DNA from: Asticcacaulis sp. UBA2476
Lineage (GTDB): Bacteria > Pseudomonadota > Alphaproteobacteria > Caulobacterales > Caulobacteraceae
Assembly (NCBI GenBank): GCA_002342035.1
Contig: DDPE01000070.1
Location: forward strand, 1-62,948
Length of the DNA stretch: 62,948 nt
Direction: 5' to 3'
Shown piece by piece: positions 51,000-59,346 of the stretch (position 1 is its first letter; each line of letters begins with the position of its first letter). A program made the translations under genes and the position numbers. The notes beneath the pieces were generated by a model. It was not told the origin of the DNA. It saw only the letters and a list, made by a program, of their open reading frames with translations, and did no database searches.

Positions 51000-53411
51000 A
51001 TGTCCCGACCCGCCCTTATCACCAACCGCCGCGCCCTTCTGGGAGGGGTGGCTGCAACCACGCTCATCAGTGGCCTGAGCCTGCCGGTCATGGCCGCCAC
51101 AGGGGTGCCGCTGAAGGCCGCACCCGTGCCGATGAAGGATGTACGCCTTCTGCCATCGCCGTTCCTGAACGCGGTTGAGGTCAACACCAAATACCTGATG
51201 GTACTTGAGCCTGACCGCCTGCTGCATAACTACCATAAGTTCGCAGGCCTGCCGGTCAAGGGCGAAATCTATGGCGGCTGGGAATCAGACACGATTGCCG
51301 GTGAGGCTTTGGGCCACTATCTGTCGGCTCTGTCGCTGATGTACGCCCAGACAGGCAATGCCGAATGCGTCACCCGCATCAATTACATCATTTCTGAGCT
51401 GAAAAAAGTTCAGGCGGCCCACGGTGACGGCTATGTCGCGGGCTTTATGCGTAAGCGCAAAGACGGCACGGTCGTTGATGGCAAAGAGATTTTCCCCGAA
51501 ATCATGGCCGGTGATATCCGCTCGGCCGGTTTCGACCTCAACGGCTGCTGGGTGCCGTTCTATAACTGGCATAAGCTGTTTGCGGGCCTGATGGATGTGC
51601 AGGCGCTGACCGGCAATGATGCGGGTATCCCGATCCTGATCGGGCTTGGCGGCTATATCGAAAAGGTGTTTGCCGCCCTTAATGATGAGCAGGTTCAAAA
51701 GGTTCTGGCCTGCGAATACGGCGGCATCAACGAGAGCTTTGCCGAGCTTTATGTCCGCACCAAGGACCCGCGCTGGCTGGTGCTGGCGGAACGCATCTAT
51801 GACAACCGCGTCCTTGATCCGCTGAAAGCCAGTGAAGATAAGCTGGCCAATTTCCACGCCAATACTCAGGTGCCAAAACTGGTCGGGCTGGCGCGGCTTT
51901 ATGAGATTACGGGTAAGCCGGAATACCAAAAGGCCTCCAGCTTCTTCTGGGAGCGGGTCACCAACCACCATTCGTTTGCTATTGGTGGTAATGCCGACCG
52001 CGAATACTTCTTTGAGCCGGACACCATTTCGGCCCACATCACCGAACAGACCTGCGAAAGCTGCAACACCTATAATATGATGAAGCTGACGCGCCATCTC
52101 TATAGCTGGTCACCGCAGGCCTCATATTTTGACTATTATGAGCGGGCGCACCTGAACCACATTCTGGCGCATCAGCATCCTGAGACCGGCATGTTCACCT
52201 ACATGATGCCGCTGATGTCGGGCATGGCGCGGGAATATTCAACGCCGTTCGATTCGTTCTGGTGCTGTGTGCTGTCGGGGATCGAAAGCCATTCCAAGCA
52301 CGGCGATTCCATCTATTGGGAAAGCGGCGACACGCTGTTTGTGAACCTGTTTATCCCGTCAACCCTGAACTGGGCGACGAAAAAAGCTGAGTTCGAGCTT
52401 CTGACTAAGTACCCCTATGAGGGCAATATCGCGCTGAAACTCAAGCGCGTGCAGGGGGCGAAAGCCTTCACTGTCGCCGTGCGGATTCCCGCCTGGGCGA
52501 AATCCAACACCCTGCTGGTCAATGGCAAACCGGCTCTGGCCAGGATGGATAAGGGCTATGCCCTGATCACGCGCACATGGCGCTCCGGCGATGTGGTCAC
52601 GCTGGATCTGCCGCTGGATCTGCGCTTTGAAGGCACGGCGGGCAATGATAAGGTCGTGGCGTTGCTGCGCGGGCCGATGGTCATGGCCGCTGATTTGGGG
52701 CCAGCTCCGGGGAAAGACGAAGATCCGGAATATAAGGGCGATGCACCCGCTCTGGTGGGTGCGGATCTGCTGGCCGGGATTGTGCCGGTATCGGCCACCG
52801 AAGCGGTCTATAAAACCAACGGCATTGGCCGTCCGGGCGACCTGACGTTCAAGCCGTTCTACGCCCAGTATGAACGCCGCAACGCCGTCTATTTCAACCG
52901 CTATAACGATGCTGAATGGGCGACGGCTCAGGTGGCGTTCCGCGAGGAGCAGGCCCGTCTTAAGGAACTGGCGGCGCGGTCAGTCGATGTCATGTATCTG
53001 GGCGAAATGCAGCCCGAACGGGATCATAATCTGACGACCGGCGGCAATTCCTATCCGGTGGTTTATCGTGGCCGTAAGGGCCGTGATGCCCGCACTATGG
53101 GCTTCTTCCAGTTCGATATGAAAGTCACCAAGGACGGCAAGGATGCTGGCCCATTGGTGCTACAAGCCACTTACTGGGGTTCGGAGTTCAACCGCAGCTT
53201 TACGATCGAAATCGACGGCACCGTCATCGCCCATGAACGCCTGTCGGGCCGTCAACCGGGCGACTGGATCGACGTCAGCTACCCGATCCCGCACAACCTG
53301 ACCAAGGGCAAGTCAAAGGTCGTGGTCAAGTTCAACCCGCAGGAAGGCAAGACCGCGGGCCCTGTGTTTGGCGTGCGTCTGTTCACCACGGCAGCGGCCA
53401 AAGCGGTTTAA
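51000..53411 (+). CDS. GH127-family beta-L-arabinofuranosidase (copy 2), Tat-exported
   Basis: An 803-residue paralogue of copy 1, sharing long stretches (DGYVAGFxRKRKDGTVVDGKEIFPEIMAGDIRSAGFDLNGCWVP). TNRRALLGGVAATTLISGL is a twin-arginine signal. The active-site motifs are TCESCNTYNMMKLTRHLY (E-x-C, ~residue 350) and FWCCVLSGIESHSKHG (CC, ~420). ATG 51000 is used because the Tat signal starts there. It is followed by GH43 (10 bp) and GH127-3 (24 bp), so the three form one operon. Differences from copy 1 around the CC motif (FWCCVLS against WTCCHGT) suggest a different substrate. Confidence 0.9.
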   Translation: MSRPALITNRRALLGGVAATTLISGLSLPVMAATGVPLKAAPVPMKDVRLLPSPFLNAVEVNTKYLMVLEPDRLLHNYHKFAGLPVKGEIYGGWESDTIAGEALGHYLSALSLMYAQTGNAECVTRINYIISELKKVQAAHGDGYVAGFMRKRKDGTVVDGKEIFPEIMAGDIRSAGFDLNGCWVPFYNWHKLFAGLMDVQALTGNDAGIPILIGLGGYIEKVFAALNDEQVQKVLACEYGGINESFAELYVRTKDPRWLVLAERIYDNRVLDPLKASEDKLANFHANTQVPKLVGLARLYEITGKPEYQKASSFFWERVTNHHSFAIGGNADREYFFEPDTISAHITEQTCESCNTYNMMKLTRHLYSWSPQASYFDYYERAHLNHILAHQHPETGMFTYMMPLMSGMAREYSTPFDSFWCCVLSGIESHSKHGDSIYWESGDTLFVNLFIPSTLNWATKKAEFELLTKYPYEGNIALKLKRVQGAKAFTVAVRIPAWAKSNTLLVNGKPALARMDKGYALITRTWRSGDVVTLDLPLDLRFEGTAGNDKVVALLRGPMVMAADLGPAPGKDEDPEYKGDAPALVGADLLAGIVPVSATEAVYKTNGIGRPGDLTFKPFYAQYERRNAVYFNRYNDAEWATAQVAFREEQARLKELAARSVDVMYLGEMQPERDHNLTTGGNSYPVVYRGRKGRDARTMGFFQFDMKVTKDGKDAGPLVLQATYWGSEFNRSFTIEIDGTVIAHERLSGRQPGDWIDVSYPIPHNLTKGKSKVVVKFNPQEGKTAGPVFGVRLFTTAAAKAV

Positions 53412-53421
53412 GGATCACATT

Positions 53422-55008
53422 ATGAAACGTCTCGCGGCTTTAAGCCTTTTGCCGTTGCTGGCGGCGTGCGCGCCCGTTATCGCCCAAACGGTGCTGGAAA
53501 CCCGTCAGGTCACGGCTCCCCATAATCCGATCTTAGCCGACGGCGTGGACTATACGACCGATCCGGCGCCGCTGGTGGTGGGCGATAAGTTCTATATACT
53601 GACCGGTCGCGATATGGCCGAGCCGGGCGTCAACGACTTCATCATGCCGGAATGGCAGATGCTGGAAACCAGTGACCCCAAGTCGGGTCAGTGGACCCAT
53701 TATCCGCATTTTGTTAAGCCCAACGATGTCTTTAAGTGGGCGACACCGGGCCGCGCCTATGCCGCTCAGATCGTGCAGGGGCCGGATAAGAAGTTCTATC
53801 TTTATGCGCCGGTGATGCAGCAGGGATCGACCAACAAAGACGGCTTTGCCATTGGCGTCGCCGTGTCCGACAGCCCGACCGGGCCGTGGGTCGATGCCCA
53901 TCCATCAGGACCCGTCATCTCGCAGTCCTATCCGGTCGCCAATGACATTCAGAATATCGATCCGACCATACTGGTGGACGACGATCAGCGCATCTACCTC
54001 TATTGGGGCACTTTTGGCCGCCTGAAAGGTGTCGAGCTCGAAAAAGACATGGTGACCTTTAAGGGCAAGCCGGTCGATGTGAATACCCTGACCGGTTTCT
54101 TTGAGGCCCCGTGGATTTTCAAGCGTAAGGGCACCTACTACATGGCCTATGCTGGCAATAAGGCAGGCCCCGACTCCGAATGTACCGAAGCGGTTTACTA
54201 TGCCTGTATCGCCTATGGCACCGCCAAATCACCATTAGGGCCGTGGACTTACCGCGGGGTGATGCTGGAGCCGGTATCGTCAACCACCTCGCATCCCGGC
54301 ATCGTCGAATATAAGGGCGAATGGTACATCGCCTATCACAATGCCGACGCCAAAAATGGCGGCCATTTCCGCCGTTCGGTAGCCCTCGATAAGTTCACAT
54401 GGGACGACAGCGTGTCACCGCCCGCCATTGAACTGGTAGAGCCCACCAAGGCCCCGCCGCCACCTCCCGTACCGACCCGTAATCTGGCCCCGGCGGCCCG
54501 TATCGTGGCCTCGAACTCTCCCGTGCCGGTGCAATACTGGATCAAGGCGCTCAATGACGGCAAGGTGCGTGAAGCACCGCTGCCGCCCGACACCTGGGGC
54601 ACCTGGTCGCCGAATAACCCCAAGCAGCAATGGGTGGTGTACCAGTGGGAACAGCCGCTGAAGTTTAACGGCTCGCGCATTTACTTCTGGGGTGATCAGC
54701 CCGCCGGTTCCGGCATTGGTGTCGCCCCGCCCAAGGCCTGGCATCTGGAATATTGGTCGGATGCCGACAACAAATGGACGCCGATCAGGGCCCAATATCC
54801 GACAGCGACGCTCAATGCTTTCAACGAGGTAGCGTTTGAGACCGTGACGACGCGCTGTCTGCGGGCCGTGTTTGACGCCTCGACTGATGGCAAGTCTTAC
54901 GCCGCCGTCGCGGCTCAGGAATGGGAAGCCCTGTATCCTAAACCCGTGCTGGTCGAAGCCGCTGACACCAAGCTTGCGGCGTCTCCGACCTGCGTCCCGT
55001 CCGAATAA
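53422..55008 (+). CDS. GH43 family glycosidase with a C-terminal discoidin-like domain
   Basis: A 528-residue lipoprotein-type enzyme (LSLLPLLAACAPV, lipobox LAAC). The five-blade GH43 propeller carries the base Asp in DYTTDPAPLVVGD, the pKa-setting Asp in NIDPTILVDDDQRIYLYWGT and the acid Glu in TGFFEAPWIFKRKGTYYMAYAG. A PPPPPVP linker at ~residue 352 leads to a ~150-residue beta-sandwich (TRNLAPAARIVAS...WVVYQWEQPLKFNGSRIYFW) resembling an F5/8-type carbohydrate-binding domain. GH43 contains alpha-L-arabinofuranosidases, xylosidases and galactanases; context favours L-arabinose. It starts 10 bp after GH127-2. Confidence 0.92.
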   Translation: MKRLAALSLLPLLAACAPVIAQTVLETRQVTAPHNPILADGVDYTTDPAPLVVGDKFYILTGRDMAEPGVNDFIMPEWQMLETSDPKSGQWTHYPHFVKPNDVFKWATPGRAYAAQIVQGPDKKFYLYAPVMQQGSTNKDGFAIGVAVSDSPTGPWVDAHPSGPVISQSYPVANDIQNIDPTILVDDDQRIYLYWGTFGRLKGVELEKDMVTFKGKPVDVNTLTGFFEAPWIFKRKGTYYMAYAGNKAGPDSECTEAVYYACIAYGTAKSPLGPWTYRGVMLEPVSSTTSHPGIVEYKGEWYIAYHNADAKNGGHFRRSVALDKFTWDDSVSPPAIELVEPTKAPPPPPVPTRNLAPAARIVASNSPVPVQYWIKALNDGKVREAPLPPDTWGTWSPNNPKQQWVVYQWEQPLKFNGSRIYFWGDQPAGSGIGVAPPKAWHLEYWSDADNKWTPIRAQYPTATLNAFNEVAFETVTTRCLRAVFDASTDGKSYAAVAAQEWEALYPKPVLVEAADTKLAASPTCVPSE

Positions 55009-55032
55009 TTCTGTTAAATAAAGACCCATATC

Positions 55033-57870
55033 ATGACCCGCAAATTTACCGCCGACACCAATCCCCATCTGTGCCAGCCCGATTGCCGCTGCCTTGACCG
55101 GCGGGGCTTTCTGGCGGGCGCTGCGGGGGCGTCTGTGGTCGGCGGGTTAGGGCTTGGGGCCTCGTTTGCCTTTGCCGACACCACGGTGGTCAATCTGGCC
55201 AAGGTGGCAACGCCTTCGACCTCGTTCATGTCGGGCGACGGCAAACTGACAGCGCTCAATGACGGCATTGAGCCTAAAAACTCCGCCGACAATGCCGCCA
55301 CCTCTTACGGCAACTGGCCCAAGACCGGCACCGAGTGGGTGCAGTACGACTGGAGCCAGCCGATCACGACCAATAAGGTCGATGTCTACTGGTGGATCGA
55401 CGGGCAGGGCGTGGGCGCACCGAAATCGTGCCGTGTGCTCTACTGGAACGGCAAGGCCTTTGTGCCAGTGCCGAACGCCAAAGGTTTGGGCGTCAAGGCC
55501 GATGGTTTTAACACCACCACCTTTGATGAAATCACAACCGACAAACTGCGCCTTGAGATCGTCTCGGACGGCAAGCTGTCGACCGGCGTGCTGGAATGGA
55601 AGGTCTATAGCTTTGGGGTCGTGCCGGCCTTTGCGCCGGTCGTGGTCGCTGGCGTTGACCGCACCGTTATCATGGGCGGCAAGACCTATCTGATGGGTAA
55701 GGCCGACTGGCTCAATCCCGGTGCCGAAACGGGCAGTTTGTGGCGCAAGGTCTCCGGCCCCGGTCAGGTCAATTTTGCCGATGCCTTGTCGGCGGGCACA
55801 ACGGCGACGTTCTCGGAAACCGGCGACTATGTGCTGGAACTGGCCGCCCATTCGGGTCAGCGGGTCAGCACCTCACGCCTGCGGGTACGCGCTCAGGCCG
55901 CTCCGCCGAAGGAACGCCTCGATGTCGTCTATACCCGCCACTACAGCCTCGACAGTCCGCTGTGGAACGCGCGCGCCAAGTCGTTGATCGTCAACTGGAT
56001 TCCGCACTGTATTGATTACTGTGAACGCACCGATCTGCCGACGGGCCAAGGCGGTATCGACAACTTTATTGAAGCAGCCAAGGCCAATCGCGGCGAACCG
56101 CACGGCCCGCATAAGGGCCTTGTCTTCTCCAATGCCTGGGTACTGCAGACGGTGGAGGCTATCTGCATTGCCCTCATGGTTGATCCGCAAGGCGACGCCG
56201 ACATGATAAAGGCGCAAGTCCACATGAAGGCGACGCTGGAGCGCTGGATCCCGCCGATTTTGGCTGCGCAGGAATCCGACGGCTACCTGCAAACCGCCAA
56301 AACTCTGGCGCGGCCGGGCGCGTGGGATAAGCGCTGGGACCCGGCCCACCGCGCCGACCACGAAGGCTATATCGCTGGTTATTTTATTGAGTCGGCCATC
56401 AATCACTACACCCTGACCAATGGGCAGGACGTGCGGCTTTATAACGGCGCCAAGAAACTGGCCGACTGCTGGGTCGCCAATGTCGGCCCCGGCAAGATCG
56501 AATGGTTCGACGGCCACCAGGAGATGGAGCAGGCGCTGGTGCGCTTTGGCCGCTTCGTCAATGATATGGAAGGCGGCGGCAAGGGCGATGCCTATATCGC
56601 TCTGGCGCGCTTCCTGCTCGAATCGCGCAAGGGCGGTCACGAATATGACCAGAGCCACCTGCCGCCGGAAAAGCAGTACGAAGCTGTCGGCCACGCCGTC
56701 CGCGCCGTCTATTCCTATTCGGCAATGGCTGATATTGCCGCTGAAACCGGCGATATCGAATATCAGAGCGCGGTCATGTCGCTGTGGGACAATATCGTTA
56801 ATCGCAAATACTATGTCACCGGCGGCATAGGCTCAGGCGAAACCGCCGAAGGCTTTGGCGCGGACTATTCCTTGCGCAACAATGCCTACTGCGAATCCTG
56901 TTCGTCGGCGGGGGAAATCTTCTTCCAGTATAAGCTCAATCTGGCTTACCATGACGCCAAGTATGCTGATCTGTATGAGCAGACCATGTATAATGCCCTG
57001 CTGGGTGGCACCGATTTGAACGGCACCAGCTTTGGCTACACCAACCCGCTGATCAACAGTGAGCGCACCCTGTGGCACGTATGCCCGTGCTGTGTTGGCA
57101 ATATTCCGCGCACGCTGCTGATGGTACCGACCTGGACCTATGTGAAGGATAAGGCGGGTATTTACGTCAACATGTTTGTCGGCTCAAAGATCGTGGTCGA
57201 TCGCATCGCCGGCACTGATGTTGAGATGGTGCAAAAGACGGACTATCCGTGGAACGGCGCGGTCTCCATCACCGTCAATCCCAAAGAAACCAAGACCTTT
57301 ACCGTCTATGTCCGCATCCCGAACCGCAAGACCAGCGATCTCTATACCTTAACGCCTGCGGTAAGCGGTGTGAAATCGTTTAAGGTCAACGGTAAGGCCG
57401 TCACGCCGACCATCGAAAAAGGCTATGCGGTTGTCACGCGCGAATGGAAAGCCGGTGACCGCATTGAGCTTGAGTTGCCGATGGCGCCGCAACGCATCCA
57501 TGCCGATGAGCGCATTGAAGCGGATCGTGGCCGGGTGGCGCTGGGCTACGGCCCGCTGGTTTACAATGTCGAAAAAGCCGATCAACCCAATATCGAGCAG
57601 GTGTTGAGCGGGGCACCGATTAAGGCGGAATGGCGCGGCGATCTGCTGGGCGGGGTCATGGCCCTGACCGGCAAGTGGCAGGACGGCTCGCCCATGCTGG
57701 CCATTCCCAACTATGCGCGCATGAACCGCGTGGGGCAGGCGGCGGCTATCGGCAGCGGCGATGTCGACTTTGCGCCCGGTGCCACCACACCGGCGGCTCA
57801 GGCGCAGGTCGGCCCACGAGTACGGGTGACGGGCTTGCAGTCTCAGGTCTGGATACGCGATAAGGTATAG
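55033..57870 (+). CDS. GH127-family enzyme (copy 3), HypBA1-like, with N-terminal accessory domains
   Basis: A 945-residue protein. CLDRRGFLAGAAGASVVGG is a twin-arginine signal. Residues ~50-200 form a discoidin-like domain (TALNDGIEPKNSADNAATSYGNWP, EWVQYDWSQP), then a short Ig-like module, then the GH127 domain from ~300. Catalytic-site motifs are NAYCESCSSAGEIFF (E-x-C, ~residue 618) and HVCPCCVGNIPRTLL (CC, ~685). Copy 3 is more like HypBA1 (YVTGGIGSG...GADYSLRN) than copies 1 and 2. The discoidin-like part resembles the C-terminus of the GH43 upstream. It is the last gene of the operon and of the island. Confidence 0.9.
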   Translation: MTRKFTADTNPHLCQPDCRCLDRRGFLAGAAGASVVGGLGLGASFAFADTTVVNLAKVATPSTSFMSGDGKLTALNDGIEPKNSADNAATSYGNWPKTGTEWVQYDWSQPITTNKVDVYWWIDGQGVGAPKSCRVLYWNGKAFVPVPNAKGLGVKADGFNTTTFDEITTDKLRLEIVSDGKLSTGVLEWKVYSFGVVPAFAPVVVAGVDRTVIMGGKTYLMGKADWLNPGAETGSLWRKVSGPGQVNFADALSAGTTATFSETGDYVLELAAHSGQRVSTSRLRVRAQAAPPKERLDVVYTRHYSLDSPLWNARAKSLIVNWIPHCIDYCERTDLPTGQGGIDNFIEAAKANRGEPHGPHKGLVFSNAWVLQTVEAICIALMVDPQGDADMIKAQVHMKATLERWIPPILAAQESDGYLQTAKTLARPGAWDKRWDPAHRADHEGYIAGYFIESAINHYTLTNGQDVRLYNGAKKLADCWVANVGPGKIEWFDGHQEMEQALVRFGRFVNDMEGGGKGDAYIALARFLLESRKGGHEYDQSHLPPEKQYEAVGHAVRAVYSYSAMADIAAETGDIEYQSAVMSLWDNIVNRKYYVTGGIGSGETAEGFGADYSLRNNAYCESCSSAGEIFFQYKLNLAYHDAKYADLYEQTMYNALLGGTDLNGTSFGYTNPLINSERTLWHVCPCCVGNIPRTLLMVPTWTYVKDKAGIYVNMFVGSKIVVDRIAGTDVEMVQKTDYPWNGAVSITVNPKETKTFTVYVRIPNRKTSDLYTLTPAVSGVKSFKVNGKAVTPTIEKGYAVVTREWKAGDRIELELPMAPQRIHADERIEADRGRVALGYGPLVYNVEKADQPNIEQVLSGAPIKAEWRGDLLGGVMALTGKWQDGSPMLAIPNYARMNRVGQAAAIGSGDVDFAPGATTPAAQAQVGPRVRVTGLQSQVWIRDKV

Positions 57871-57941
57871 GTCAAAGGGGGAGCAATCCCCCTAATTTGC
57901 TGATTCCATTCAAATTATAAAAATGTTCTAAAATTAATCGA

Positions 57942-57956
57942 GAACATATTGCGAAC
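57942..57956. promoter_or_regulatory. LexA (SOS) box of recA
   Basis: On the minus strand GTTCGCAATATGTTC, which is GTTC-N7-GTTC, the alphaproteobacterial LexA-binding motif. It lies 93 bp before the recA start codon. Confidence 0.8.
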
Positions 57957-58048
57957 ACGGAACAAATGGGGTACGAATATCGCGTCGCAAAGATTTCGAG
58001 ATTTAGGGCAGCCCTGAATGGGAATCGTGACATAGGGAAGGGATTGGT

Positions 58049-59131
58049 ATGTCGCAAGCGGTATTGAAACTCGTGGGAAAAGACGAAGCAGAAAAACAAC
58101 GCGCTTTAGAATCGGCGCTGGCGCAGATTGATCGCGCCTTTGGTAAGGGCTCAGTGATGAAACTGGGCGCGTCAGGCAAATTTGCGGAAGTGGAGTCTAT
58201 CTCCACCGGCTCGCTGGGGCTGGATATCGCGCTCGGTATCGGCGGCTTGCCGAAGGGTCGCGTGGTTGAAATTTACGGGCCGGAATCGTCGGGTAAGACG
58301 ACCTTGGCCCTGCATACGGTCGCCGAAATTCAAAAAGCTGGCGGTACGGCCGCGTTTGTGGACGCCGAACACGCCCTTGATCCCGCCTATGCCCAAAAGC
58401 TGGGTGTGAATCTGGATGAACTTTTGGTGTCGCAGCCTGATAATGGTGAGCAGGCGCTGGAAATCACCGACACACTGGTGCGTTCGGGTGCCGTTGATAT
58501 CGTTGTGATCGATTCGGTGGCGGCGCTTACGCCACGCGCGGAAATCGAAGGCGATATGGGTGACAGCCTGCCCGGTCTTCAGGCGCGTCTGATGTCGCAG
58601 GCTCTGCGTAAGCTGACCGGTTCGATCTCTAAATCAAAATGTATCGTGCTCTTTATCAACCAGATCCGTATGAAAATCGGCGTCATGTATGGTTCGCCCG
58701 AAACGACGACCGGCGGAAATGCACTGAAATTCTACGCTTCTGTGCGTCTGGATATCCGCAGCATCGGTAAGATCAAGGTTCGCGACGAAATCATCGGCAA
58801 TAACGTCAAGGTGAAGGTGGTCAAGAACAAGGTCGCGCCTCCGTTCCGCGAAGTTGAGTTTGATATCTTGTACGGCGAGGGCATCTCCAAGCTTGGCGAA
58901 ATCATCGATATGGGCGTGAAAGCCGGCATCGTTGAAAAATCCGGGTCGTGGTTCTCCTATAATTCGACCCGCATCGGTCAGGGCCGCGAAAATGCGCGTG
59001 AATTCCTGAAAGCCAATCCGGCCATGGCGAATGAAATCGAGATGGGTGTGCGCAAGAAAACGGAGAAACTCTCCGAAGACCTGCTGGGCACACCTGAACC
59101 CGATGCTAACGAAGGCGATGAATCGTTATAA
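58049..59131 (+). CDS. recA: Recombinase A
   Basis: A 360-residue recombinase that forms the DNA-strand-exchange filament and activates LexA cleavage. Visible features are the N-terminal KQRALESALAQIDRAFGKGSVM, Walker A GPESSGKTT (~residues 75-83), QPDNGEQALEI, the Walker B VIDSVAAL, loop L1 EGDMGDSLPGLQARLMSQALRKL and loop L2 with FINQIRMKIGVMYGSPETTTGGNALKFYASVRLD. Length and start are standard. Its SOS box lies upstream and a strong terminator lies downstream. Confidence 0.98.
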   Translation: MSQAVLKLVGKDEAEKQRALESALAQIDRAFGKGSVMKLGASGKFAEVESISTGSLGLDIALGIGGLPKGRVVEIYGPESSGKTTLALHTVAEIQKAGGTAAFVDAEHALDPAYAQKLGVNLDELLVSQPDNGEQALEITDTLVRSGAVDIVVIDSVAALTPRAEIEGDMGDSLPGLQARLMSQALRKLTGSISKSKCIVLFINQIRMKIGVMYGSPETTTGGNALKFYASVRLDIRSIGKIKVRDEIIGNNVKVKVVKNKVAPPFREVEFDILYGEGISKLGEIIDMGVKAGIVEKSGSWFSYNSTRIGQGRENAREFLKANPAMANEIEMGVRKKTEKLSEDLLGTPEPDANEGDESL

Positions 59132-59195
59132 GGCCATCGGTTAGGGCGCGGGCGCGAATCCCTAAACCAACCCGATCCTGTGCCGTAACCGTCTT

Positions 59196-59225
59196 AAAAG
59201 CCGCTCCGCCTGGGGCGGCTTTTTT
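59196..59225 (+). terminator. Terminator after recA
   Basis: AAGCCGCTCC / GGGGCGGCTT hairpin followed by six T residues, 65 bp after the recA stop. Confidence 0.88.
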
Positions 59226-59346
59226 GTAAATTTTTCACGTAAACTTCAAATATCGCGCAAACCCCTTTGCGCTCAGGCATAAGCCCTTTATATACGCCTG
59301 AATTTTGTAATCCCCCTGAACGCGGAGCGGTTATTCCGTCTTATCC

